Source: Nitrosomonas sp. (lineage in GTDB: Bacteria; Pseudomonadota; Gammaproteobacteria; Burkholderiales; Nitrosomonadaceae). Taken from it: DNA of 35,019 bases. The translations under genes and the position numbers were made by a program. Location of the stretch: positions 1 through 35,019 of the forward strand of contig JAJFJG010000219.1 in assembly GCA_021774265.1 (NCBI GenBank), read 5' to 3'. The notes beneath the pieces were generated by a model. That model was not told the DNA's origin, ran no database searches, and saw nothing but the letters and a program-made list of their open reading frames with translations. Numbering within the stretch: position 1 is the first letter of the stretch; the number at the start of each line of letters is the position of its first letter. This document shows positions 26,733-34,374 of this stretch, piece by piece.

Positions 26733-28865
26733 CTAACTTCGTTGTTTGGTATGAAATTTCTCTACCCACTTCAGCAGCCATTGCGGTGCATGGGTGCGTT
26801 TCCATTCTCCAGCCGCATATTTATTAGCCTCTGACCAAGTTGGATAGGTATGGATCGTGCCAAGGATTTTATTCAGACCCAGGCCATGTTTCATTGCCAA
26901 CACAAACTCTGCCAGCAAATCACTGGCGTGCTCACCGACAATGGTCACCCCCAAAATTCGGTCCTTACCCGGCACCGTCAGCACCTTTACAAAACCATGC
27001 GCGGCTTCATCAGCAATGGCTCGATCCAGATCACCCAGATCATAGCGCGTTACTTCAAAGGCAACTCCTTGTGCCTTCGCCTCATTTTCCGATAATCCCA
27101 CGCGTGCAACTTCCGGATCGGTGAATGTCGTCCATGGAATCACTGAATAATCAACCTTGAAACGTTTTAAATCACCAAACAAAGCATTGACCGATGCATA
27201 CCATGCTTGATGAGCCGCAGTGTGCGTAAACTGGTATGGCCCAGCGACATCACCGCAGGCATAGATGTTGGGATAGATTGTTTGTAACTTGGCATTAGTT
27301 TCAATGGTGCGCCTTGATGAGACTGGGATACCTAATTCTTCCAAGCCAAAGCCTTCCGTGCGAGGCGCTCTGCCGACCGCACATAATAAGGTATCAAATG
27401 GCAACACGGTTTCTTCACCCGTCTGGTTACACACAATCAGGCATTGAGTATCTGCATCTTTCTCACAACGCACAGCTTCAGTTTGGATCAGACATTGCAC
27501 GCCATCCGCTTGCAATGCCGCTTTAACCAGGGCAACCGCATCGGCGTCTTCGCGCATCATCAAATCACCGCGTTCCACCTGAGTAACCTGACAACCTAAT
27601 CGAGCAAAAGTCTGCGCCAGCTCACAACCTATGGGACCACCACCCAACACAACCAATCGTTCAGGGCGTTCAGTCAGCGACCAGATCGTATCGGAGGTGT
27701 AGTAACGAACGGTTTCAAGACCTGGGATGTTTGGAATAACAGGGCTCGCGCCCGTGGCAATGACAATGCCACGCGTGGTCAGGGTTTGACCGTTCACTTC
27801 TACTGACCAAGGTGAAGTGATGATTGCTTTTCCTTGCAGCACCTCGACCCCCAATTTCGTGTATCGTTCTATTGAATCATGCGGCTCAACCGTACTGACA
27901 ACCCGTTGTACACGCGCCATCACATCACTAAATTTGTAATCAACCGTTGCAGTAGCAATGCCCAGAGATGCGGAGTTATTCACTTGTTTCAGAAAAGCTG
28001 CTGAATGAATGAGTGCCTTGGAGGGCACACAACCGTAGTTGAGGCAATCGCCGCCCATTTTATGACCTTCAATCAACGTTACCTTGGCACGGGTAACTGC
28101 CGCGATATATGAACTCACCAAACCTGCGGCACCGGCGCCAATCACTACCAGATTGCGATCAAACTGGACGGGTTTTGTCCAGCGCGCATATAATCGCCGA
28201 GTTTTGACCAAGCCAATGCCCCAACGTGCCAGCCACGGAAAGGCTGCCAATAATACAAATGACCCAATTAACACTGGGGACAAAATATCCGCCAAATGAG
28301 TAATTGCTGCTAACTGGGTACCCGCATTAACATACACGGCGGTTCCTGCTAACATACCTACTAAACTCGCCCAGAAAAAAGTTGCACTGCGAATGCTAGT
28401 CAATCCCATCAATAAATTGATAAGAAAGAAAGGAAAAACAGGTACCAGACGCAAGGAGAATAAATAAAACATGCCATCGCGCTCAAGGCCTTCATTGATA
28501 ATTTTTAGCCGATCACCAAAGCGGCGCTGCACGGAATCCCGCAGCACATAACGCGCGGCCCAAAAAGCCAAGGTTGCACCAATCGTGGCTGAAATGATGA
28601 CCACCGGTACGCCCACCCCTATCCCGAACATGGCACCACCGGCCAAAGTCATTACGGTTGCGCCTGGCAAAGACAATGCAGCCATGACGATATACGTTAA
28701 GGAATAGATACCAATGACTAAAAATGGTTGTTCCCGATAAGCTTGCTGCAGGTCATAGTGGCTCTCCTTGAGTGCTTCCAGACCAAAGAAACGTCCCAAG
28801 TCGAAAATAAAAAACAACCCTATCAACAATCCAAGTAAAGCAAGTATCCACCAACGATTTTTCAT
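26733..28865 (-). CDS. TVP38/TMEM64 membrane domain fused to a pyridine nucleotide-disulfide oxidoreductase
   Basis: 710 residues; AAAGGA upstream of the ATG. Residues 1-220 hold about six membrane segments with the TMEM64/DedA-like motifs (LSLPGATVMTLAGGAMFG and RLVPVFPFFLINLLMGLT). From about 237 a complete flavoprotein follows: VIGAGAAGLVSS, GGDCLNYGCVPSKAL (redox Cys 274 and 279), a second Rossmann motif VVLGGGPIGCEL, CGDVAGPYQFTH, and a C-terminal dimerisation domain with a TIHTYPTWSEA stretch carrying the His. It looks like mercuric reductase or lipoamide dehydrogenase but lacks an HMA domain and C-terminal Cys pair. Such fusions are often annotated mercuric reductase. Beside arsM, a membrane-bound reductase for a thiol or arsenic compound is an inference. 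Confidence 0.88.
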   Translation of the reverse strand: MKNRWWILALLGLLIGLFFIFDLGRFFGLEALKESHYDLQQAYREQPFLVIGIYSLTYIVMAALSLPGATVMTLAGGAMFGIGVGVPVVIISATIGATLAFWAARYVLRDSVQRRFGDRLKIINEGLERDGMFYLFSLRLVPVFPFFLINLLMGLTSIRSATFFWASLVGMLAGTAVYVNAGTQLAAITHLADILSPVLIGSFVLLAAFPWLARWGIGLVKTRRLYARWTKPVQFDRNLVVIGAGAAGLVSSYIAAVTRAKVTLIEGHKMGGDCLNYGCVPSKALIHSAAFLKQVNNSASLGIATATVDYKFSDVMARVQRVVSTVEPHDSIERYTKLGVEVLQGKAIITSPWSVEVNGQTLTTRGIVIATGASPVIPNIPGLETVRYYTSDTIWSLTERPERLVVLGGGPIGCELAQTFARLGCQVTQVERGDLMMREDADAVALVKAALQADGVQCLIQTEAVRCEKDADTQCLIVCNQTGEETVLPFDTLLCAVGRAPRTEGFGLEELGIPVSSRRTIETNAKLQTIYPNIYACGDVAGPYQFTHTAAHQAWYASVNALFGDLKRFKVDYSVIPWTTFTDPEVARVGLSENEAKAQGVAFEVTRYDLGDLDRAIADEAAHGFVKVLTVPGKDRILGVTIVGEHASDLLAEFVLAMKHGLGLNKILGTIHTYPTWSEANKYAAGEWKRTHAPQWLLKWVEKFHTKQRS

Positions 28866-28878
28866 ATTTTTTCCTTTA

Positions 28879-29826
28879 TCATTTCATTTCGCTGCATGAC
28901 GCACCAAACCGAAAGCAACTATAACAACGATGGTGTTTCATGCTCACGGGTACTTGCAGACTCTGAGCTAACGTTATACCCAGGGCATAATCTGGGTCAT
29001 CATCAACCAAGGTGCAAGCATATACTTTTGTCTGCCTATTAATCTTTACCACCATCCGACTATAGGCACACATAAAATCACGACGCGATTCCTCGGTCTG
29101 AAAATCTGCCATACAACTTTGAGTAATTTGTGGGGCGGATACTACTGCTTCAGGTGGATAGAATTCTGGGAATTCAATACGAGGCAAATCCTCTGGTAAA
29201 CCAGCTGCACGGAAAACTGCGGCAAATTGCTTGGTAACTTCTTCCGGTGACACATCGGCGAGAACCTGATTCGCTACCGATAGTGCAAATCCCATTTCAT
29301 GCAATTTGCGCAAACCCTCCAGCGCCATGACAAACATCCCTTCACCACGGCTCGCGTCGTGTTGAGGTGCTTCGAAGTGATCCAGACTCACACGAAAATG
29401 CAGTTTATGAGTACGCTCACGCAAAGACTCCAATTGTGTGATGCGTTTAATCAGGGGTTCGGTTGCATTGGTTAATACCAGACAAGGACGATATCGCAGC
29501 GAATAATCAAGAATACGTATCATATCCTTGTTAATAAAAGGCTCTCCGCCGGTAAATGAGAACTGCTTAACACCCAGTGTCAGCGCTTCATCAATATAGG
29601 GCTTGGCATCGTCAAAGCGCATCAATTGCAAGCGATTGTCGCCTGGCTTTGATCCTTCCAAACAGAAAGGACACGCCAAATTACACGCAGTGCCGGTATG
29701 CAACCACAATTCATCCAGTGCATAGGACTGGATAAAGCCGCGTGGTTTGTCATCGGACGTGACATACCATAACTTGGAACGTGGTTGCTGTTCGTCGGCT
29801 GGTGGTATGGTGGTAGTATCATTCAT
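28879..29826 (-). CDS. Radical SAM enzyme in the arsM operon
   Basis: 315 residues from the ATG at 29826, just after the arsM stop; a GTG four codons earlier overlaps arsM. The radical SAM site is CNLACPFC (CX3CX2C; about 48-55 in this numbering), followed by the SAM-binding FSFTGGEPF. Later cysteines (CMAD, CAYSRM, ACTLV, and CYSCFRFGASC at the C-terminus) suggest an auxiliary Fe-S cluster. The motif differs from the RCNQxCxHCHV type of ArsS, the arsenosugar enzyme, so I do not assign that name. Its partner is probably the ArsM product or an arsenic or peptide substrate. Confidence 0.85.
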   Translation of the reverse strand: MNDTTTIPPADEQQPRSKLWYVTSDDKPRGFIQSYALDELWLHTGTACNLACPFCLEGSKPGDNRLQLMRFDDAKPYIDEALTLGVKQFSFTGGEPFINKDMIRILDYSLRYRPCLVLTNATEPLIKRITQLESLRERTHKLHFRVSLDHFEAPQHDASRGEGMFVMALEGLRKLHEMGFALSVANQVLADVSPEEVTKQFAAVFRAAGLPEDLPRIEFPEFYPPEAVVSAPQITQSCMADFQTEESRRDFMCAYSRMVVKINRQTKVYACTLVDDDPDYALGITLAQSLQVPVSMKHHRCYSCFRFGASCSEMK

Positions 29827-29828
29827 TT

Positions 29829-30875
29829 TCAACAACACTCGCTAGTCTGTTCGCCAACAGTTTCATCTGCAAACGGAATGCCTATACCACAGCCTGGAAA
29901 AATACCGAAGTGCTGGTCAAAGTTGCCATAAAAATCGAAATGTTCCTTGAATCTCGTGTCATACAGCATGCGCCAGGTATTGCCACATACCGGAAACTGT
30001 TTGCCGACTTCAATGAAATGGTGTTTATCTAATCGAAACGCATGGCGATGATGCGGAATGGTGCCACGATAAACGACTGATTGGCCGTGATCCTCACAAG
30101 CCAATTCCAGATCATTCAATTTGAACAAACGATAGGTTGCCGAATAAAAACGGATATTCCCGGTTTTATCCGCCAGTTCCAGATTACCAATCTCAATCGG
30201 ACGGTTAGTGACCAAACGCGGATCTGAAAAACCATGTTTGCGAGATAAATGCAAAAAATCATTCCAATACAATGCACCGCTTAAACATTCCCCGTATAGC
30301 ACCGGATCATGCATCAATGCCACCGGAATACGCCGGTCACTATACACATCAGAAAAATATAATTCGCCGCCGGGTTTCAAAACACGAAAGGCTTCGCGCA
30401 ATACCGCCGCCTTATCCGGCGCTAAGTTGATGACGCAATTGGACACGATCACATCCACACTGGCATCCGCCAGTTCAAGCTCGTCCAAACGCTCGATATA
30501 CCCATGAAAAAAAAGGACATTGCTGTGCTTGTGGCCGAAAGTCTTTTGGTGATACTTTTTATGCTGACGCGCCACCGCCAGCTGCTCTTCAGTCATATCC
30601 ACTCCAATGACTTGACCCTTTTCACCCACCAATTGCGACAGCACATACACATCTCGTCCCGCCCCACAACCCAGATCCAGGATAGTCAAACCATCAAGCA
30701 ATTCAGGCAGAACCAGGCCACAACCATAATAGCGCGTCAACACTTCATCGTGCACTCGCGCCATTAATGGCTTAACAAAATTTGGCAGGCTTGCATCGGC
30801 ACAACAGGCATTGGTCTGCAAATCGTGAGTGCCGGTCAGTGTTTCGCCATAATATTTTTGCACCATTTCTTGCAT
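29829..30875 (-). CDS. arsM: Arsenite S-adenosylmethionine methyltransferase
   Basis: 348 residues from the ATG at 30875, which has AGGGA five bases upstream; an open frame extends 31 codons further up without a site. SAM motif LDLGCGAGRDVYVLS (67-80). The As(III)-binding cysteines of the ArsM family are all there: NACC (24-25), RYYGCG (52), SNCVINL (147) and YGECLSGA (197). The C-terminal part (SATYRLFKL, CGNTWRML) also follows ArsM, and a terminal ECC may add a thiol site. It methylates trivalent arsenic in the cytoplasm. First gene of a seven-gene minus-strand operon with an ECF-like element about 200 bp upstream. Confidence 0.93.
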   Translation of the reverse strand: MQEMVQKYYGETLTGTHDLQTNACCADASLPNFVKPLMARVHDEVLTRYYGCGLVLPELLDGLTILDLGCGAGRDVYVLSQLVGEKGQVIGVDMTEEQLAVARQHKKYHQKTFGHKHSNVLFFHGYIERLDELELADASVDVIVSNCVINLAPDKAAVLREAFRVLKPGGELYFSDVYSDRRIPVALMHDPVLYGECLSGALYWNDFLHLSRKHGFSDPRLVTNRPIEIGNLELADKTGNIRFYSATYRLFKLNDLELACEDHGQSVVYRGTIPHHRHAFRLDKHHFIEVGKQFPVCGNTWRMLYDTRFKEHFDFYGNFDQHFGIFPGCGIGIPFADETVGEQTSECC

Positions 30876-31076
30876 GACATTCCCTATGATTGAAGTTGTA
30901 AGTATATTTTTGTAATACTTTAGAGCGATAAAGTGATGCCAAATCATCCGGTGTAACACCACAAGCAAGCAACGCTTCGACAGAACCGCGTGTTACTTCC
31001 ATACCTAGTTGACAGCCAGTCTCTATTGACTAATTGCAGTTAAAAATAAGCATATCTCTCGTCTATAACTGAAATA

Positions 31077-31105
31077 TTAGTCGATAGCGAACGAGATTCC
31101 TTACA
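31077..31105 (-). promoter_or_regulatory. ECF-type promoter element upstream of the arsM operon
   Basis: On the minus strand TGTAAGGAAT (31105-31096) is followed after 13 bases by GACTAA (31082-31077). It points at arsM, whose ATG is about 200 bp away, leaving room for a leader of about 190 nt. A short open frame starting at 31002 lies in that leader. Confidence 0.7.
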
Positions 31106-31204
31106 TCAAAGATATTTATTAATAACCGAATTGATTTGTAGTTAAAACCAACTACACACATTCATGCCCCATTACAGCACCACCTTCTACTAAAGAATAT
31201 TTAA

Positions 31205-31269
31205 CAGGTTGCTGAAAATTATCCTCATGGGTGGAAAAACGGCAGGAGTGCGTTGTTTTCAGCAACCTG
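31205..31269. repeat. 65-bp element with 14-bp perfect inverted ends
   Basis: CAGGTTGCTGAAAA at 31205-31218 faces TTTTCAGCAACCTG at 31256-31269 with 37 bp between. No coding capacity and no target duplication seen. Could be a tiny MITE or a long hairpin between the divergent promoters of arsM and the repeat-protein gene. Confidence 0.5.
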
Positions 31270-31362
31270 ATAAGGTGAATGAATAGGCTCATCTAACCAA
31301 ACAAACTGTTGAACTACACAGCTACTGGAGCTCTCCATTAAATTGGACATGGTAAGCAAGGT

Positions 31363-31391
31363 TGTAAGGAAATCTATTTACCTTCGACTAA
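31363..31391 (+). promoter_or_regulatory. ECF-type promoter element before the small repeat protein
   Basis: TGTAAGGAAA at 31363-31372, 13 bases, GACTAA at 31386-31391, about 100 bp before the ATG at 31492. It also shares ACCTTC in the spacer with the copy at 608, as expected for duplicated loci. Confidence 0.75.
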
Positions 31392-31491
31392 ATTGCAAGA
31401 ATTTGGATATTTTGTGCCGAATTCTGATGTTTTGAACCGCCATTGATGGCTGTTTGCTTCATCCCACAACTAAATCTTAGGAGAGTTAATA

Positions 31492-31743
31492 ATGAAAAAA
31501 CGTCAAAAACTTTTGACTTCTTCCATGGCAGCAGGTCTGATAGCATTTTCTTTAAGTGCACCAACATTTGCTGAAGGTAATCCATGTGCGCCAAAAGCGA
31601 AGGCACAACATCAACATGAAATGAAAAATCCCTGCGCTGGCAAGAATCCTTGCGCGGCTAAAAACCCCTGTGCTGCTAAGAATCCTTGCGCAGCCAAGAA
31701 TCCCTGCGCCGCTAAAAATCCTTGTGCAGCAAAAAAATATTAG
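31492..31743 (+). CDS. Small exported Asn-Pro-Cys repeat protein
   Basis: 83 residues; AGGAGAG upstream of the ATG. Signal peptide about 1-27 (APTFA end). The mature 56 residues carry seven NPC motifs: NPCAPK, then a His/Gln-containing linker (AQHQHEM), NPCAGK and five NPCAAK hexamers. The hexamers use different synonymous codons, so the repeated protein sequence, not the DNA, is being kept. Seven Cys, two His and no aromatic core suggest a disordered metal- or thiol-binding peptide in the periplasm; this is inference. The same motif flanks the haem domain of the cytochrome at 753. Confidence 0.85.
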   Translation: MKKRQKLLTSSMAAGLIAFSLSAPTFAEGNPCAPKAKAQHQHEMKNPCAGKNPCAAKNPCAAKNPCAAKNPCAAKNPCAAKKY

Positions 31744-31792
31744 CCATGCTGGTGTCGCGACATAATAGCTTCTTTTTAAAGTAGGTAAAATC

Positions 31793-32232
31793 ATGAAGGC
31801 CTAAATTTAACCGTTAATAGCGGCAATTGGTACGACATTGACATCGATTGCCGCACCTTGTATGCCTTGCCACGTGCTGATGAGCGTAACCCATTTAACC
31901 CTTGTTCCGCTAATGATCGAGTGGATCCAAAATGAGTGACTCGACCTATGGGGAAAAACCGTATCAGAGAGACACACTTGCTTTGGTAACAGAAGGTAGA
32001 GATTTGTGGAACAACAAGGCAATCAGTCGCAACAATTCCAAGTCGTGCTCGACCTGTCATCAGAATGGCACTACGACGCTAGAACCTGGTTTTGCCAAGC
32101 CTTTCCCATGCTCTGTGTAAATGGTGGCGGACAATAACGATATGAAATCAATTACGTTGAAAGAAATGGTGCAGTTTTGTATGATCAAACCCATGCAGCA
32201 TGAAAAACCCATGTGCTGTCAAATCATATTAA
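31793..32232 (+). pseudogene. Decayed copy of the repeat cytochrome
   Basis: The region aligns by eye with the gene at 753 from its ATG (TAGGTAAAATC before it) to a C-terminal KNPCAVKSY and TAA at 32230. It has stops after the third codon and at 31933-31935, deletions in the N-terminal repeats, and loss of most of the C-terminal half. A central frame still reads TEGRDLWNNKAISRNNS with CSTCHQNGT, nearly identical to the intact cytochrome. Clear pseudogene. Confidence 0.9.
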
Positions 32233-32253
32233 TTAACGTGTCAGGGAGGTTGC

Positions 32254-32292
32254 GATGAGGCGCTGGTCTGATACAGGCTTCATCGCTTTTTT
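32254..32292 (+). terminator. Terminator/attenuator hairpin in front of the DUF6969-like gene
   Basis: GATGAGGC (32254-32261) pairs with GCTTCATC (32277-32284), with an inner CTG/CAG and an 8-nt loop, followed by GCTTTTTT up to 32292. It has the form of an intrinsic terminator whose T-run touches the next start codon, and it overlaps a leader ORF. The structure is also kept in the left-hand locus at 1495. Confidence 0.65.
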
Positions 32293-32296
32293 ATGA
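32255..32296 (+). CDS. 13-residue leader peptide
   Basis: ATG at 32255 with GGGAGG five bases upstream; reads MRRWSDTGFIAFL and stops at TGA 32294-32296. The stop overlaps the next ATG as ATGA. The leader spans the whole hairpin at 32254-32292, so translating it would open the hairpin, and its stop would deliver ribosomes to the next gene, which has no site of its own. The matching leader in the left-hand copy (ATG at 1495) is cut by an early stop, and its downstream gene is dead. Confidence 0.6.
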   Translation: MRRWSDTGFIAFL

Positions 32297-33036
32297 ACGA
32301 CAAAGCATTTGAAATAGATAATGACGTTTTCACTAAATTACCTCGCAAGCAGCTTGAGCGAATGGCCGATGCCGGTACCCAGATTATCGAATCCTACCGT
32401 GTATTGCAAAAAGGTGGGCTTAATATCGTTGGAGAAGTACTAAAAGGGCAAGGCGAGTTTTACGAACTGGAACACTATCCCAAAGATGATGTATTTGATG
32501 GAGAAACAAACAGTCAGTATTACTATCACGCACACCGTGCTGAAACCAAAGAAAATGGGCATTTCCATACATTCTTACGTCAACCGGGAATACCAACTGG
32601 AATATCGCCTGTTCCTTACAGTGGAACAGAGCCCTGGCCAAAGGGAAATGACGCACTCTCCCATCTCATTGGCATTTCAATGGATGCTTACGGTTTTCCG
32701 CTCGGATTATTCGCAACCAATCGTTGGGTAACAGCAGAAGCCTGGTACAAGGCCGAGGACGTCATTGCCATGTTGGATTATTTTAAAATTGACCATGCCC
32801 ATCCTTCGTGGCCGGTTAATTTATGGATTTCTTCCATGCTGGTTTTGTTCCGACCACAGATAGAAGCGTTAATACAACAACGTGATCATGTGATTGCTGG
32901 TTGGGAGTGTAGATATGCCGGTGTTGATGCCTATGAGGATCGGGAGCTTGAGCTCACAGGCTACACAGCTATTAATGTTGAACAGCAGATCAAGCTTGTT
33001 GTGACAGCAATCGAGAAACGCGACATGGCGGCATGA
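32293..33036 (+). CDS. DUF6969-like protein of unknown function
   Basis: 247 residues, soluble, no signal peptide. I connect it with DUF6969 from memory. Notable stretches are LPRKQLERMADAGTQIIESY near the start, AHRAETKENGHFHTFLRQPG with several His, HLIGISMDAYGFPLGLFATN, RWVTAEAWYKAEDV and FRPQIEALIQQRD. The ATG has only CTTTTTT before it; translation probably depends on the overlapping leader at 32255. A relic of the same gene follows the cytochrome at 753, so cytochrome and this gene form a conserved pair. The cluster of His residues suggests metal binding, but no function is known. Confidence 0.8.
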   Translation: MNDKAFEIDNDVFTKLPRKQLERMADAGTQIIESYRVLQKGGLNIVGEVLKGQGEFYELEHYPKDDVFDGETNSQYYYHAHRAETKENGHFHTFLRQPGIPTGISPVPYSGTEPWPKGNDALSHLIGISMDAYGFPLGLFATNRWVTAEAWYKAEDVIAMLDYFKIDHAHPSWPVNLWISSMLVLFRPQIEALIQQRDHVIAGWECRYAGVDAYEDRELELTGYTAINVEQQIKLVVTAIEKRDMAA

Positions 33037-33154
33037 TGCCTTAGTTTTGCATAAAATCTGGGAAAACATCATTCACACCAGTTCGATTAATCTTAACTGA
33101 TGCAAGTGAAGAGCAAGTGAAGAAAAAAGACGGCAAACAAATTAATCAACCCTG

Positions 33155-33876
33155 TTGCTGTATTTCGGTGAAGAACAACTCTGGTTCAGCGTGAGCAAGG
33201 CCCGTTACGACGTTATTGCCGACAAGTTGGATAAACTTTTAGTACTGGTGGAAGTTCTCATGGGAGTTAAGCTTGCCTCAGTCCCTCTGGCTTTTCTGGC
33301 TGGTATTATTGGCATCCTTTTATCCTGCGTATGGTCGTTGATTCCCGTAATCATGTCATCATCTGCAAACGGCGGTCACTTCGGACCGTTATTTCTGACA
33401 CGTGGTCTGGCCACTACTTTCGCTGTTGCGGGTACATTCCTCACACTGCTGTTGCTCAATCTCGGACTGGATCCGGATGTGTTCCGGTATGTTACGGCCA
33501 TGCTGCTTATATTAATCGCGTTTTTGTTGATATCCAAACAAATGGAAAAATGGATAAGTAATCAGTTATCGCTCCTCACCAGCCGTTTCAATACTGCGGG
33601 TGGTGACGCAACCGGTTCAGTAGCCGGACAGTTCGGGATCGGTGTACTTCTGTGTTTAGTCTGACTTCCATAGAGCGGGATCTAAGCGTGGCATTCGCGG
33701 TCATGTTTGTCTTTGATGTCGGAACTACCACCGCACTACTTAGCGCCGCATGGTTCTCGTTCTCGTCCAGCTTGCTCATGAAGATCAGGCCAAATATGAT
33801 GAAACAGCCAAACAACGGCAAGCGCATTCTATGGGCTCTGCAGCTGGCGCTAGGTTTAATGGTATTTACCAGCTAA
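33155..33876 (+). pseudogene. CcdA-like thiol-disulfide transporter, broken
   Basis: From about 33260 the frame reads SVPLAFLAGIIGILLSCVWS, matching the LAGIIGILSPCVWP start of CcdA-type membrane proteins with two prolines changed. It continues through four helices to GQFGIGVLLCLV and a stop at 33662-33664. In another frame DLSVAFAVMFVFDVGTTTAL follows to a stop at 33876. About 17 codons between, which should hold the second catalytic Cys (WLPCVGP), are lost. CcdA passes electrons from the cytoplasm to periplasmic thiols for cytochrome c maturation. Lack of the second Cys and the frame break indicate loss of function. Confidence 0.75.
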
Positions 33877-33988
33877 GACAAGACTTTTGAGACAGCAACC
33901 GTAAAAATGCTACTCGACTGGACATTTTCTATATAACTGGGAAATATTTTGTTCGAAGCCATAAACTTGATAGAAGGAAACACTTCAA

Positions 33989-34186
33989 ATGAAACAATTA
34001 TTTTTTACAAATTGGCATTTAATACGTTGGGTTAGATTGGCTTTTGCACTGTTTTTGTTTGCTCAAGCTTATATAACTCACGAGTGGTTATTTATTACTT
34101 TTGGTTTATTTTTCTTATTTCAAGTGATTTTTAATTTAGGCTGTGGGCCAAATGGCTGCGGAAATCTAAACAATAAAAACTATTAA
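33989..34186 (+). CDS. Small two-helix membrane protein (DUF2892/YgaP-like)
   Basis: 65 residues; AGAAGGAA upstream. Two hydrophobic helices (about 10-28 and 33-50) are followed by NLGCGPNGCGNLNN. The NWHLIRWVRLAFALFLFAQA start with the C-terminal CGxxGC fits small DUF2892-like proteins, which often accompany rhodanese or thiol genes. The two Cys could bind metal or form a disulfide. Confidence 0.7.
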   Translation: MKQLFFTNWHLIRWVRLAFALFLFAQAYITHEWLFITFGLFFLFQVIFNLGCGPNGCGNLNNKNY

Positions 34187-34189
34187 ACT

Positions 34190-34332
34190 GAACCACTACC
34201 GACTAAAGTCGGTAGGTTCGGTGTTGCTGGCTAAAGCCAGCTTTGTTTAGTAAGCGTGCTCTGCACGCAGTTTCTTGACTTTACCGCATGAATGCGGTGG
34301 TTTTAAACCAATGTCGACCTATGGTCGACATT
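34190..34332. repeat. Array of five regularly spaced, different hairpins
   Basis: Five stems: 34190-34219 (GACTAAAGTC core), 34226-34241 (GCTGGC-TAAA-GCCAGC), 34254-34268 (GCGTGC-TCT-GCACGC), 34283-34298 (ACCGCA-TGAA-TGCGGT) and 34310-34332 (10-bp stem, TAT loop). Centres are 28, 27.5, 29.5 and 30.5 bp apart. Stem sequences all differ, the first two share a TAAA loop, and no strong T-run follows any of them. The CTAAAG loops recall structured ends of IS200/IS605-type elements (from memory), but no tnpA or tnpB is present. A structured RNA is the other option. Confidence 0.7.
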
Positions 34333-34374
34333 ATGACAATAAATAGTGACTCTGAAAATATTATCAAATCAGAA

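Noticed and set aside
31600..31740. Possible CRISPR or DNA satellite in the 18-bp NPCAAK units
   Set aside because: Units differ at synonymous positions and are in frame; this is a protein repeat.
33155..33259. N-terminal extension of the CcdA-like frame as a separate domain
   Set aside because: No family recognised and a better start lies at 33260; it may be a remnant of an upstream gene.
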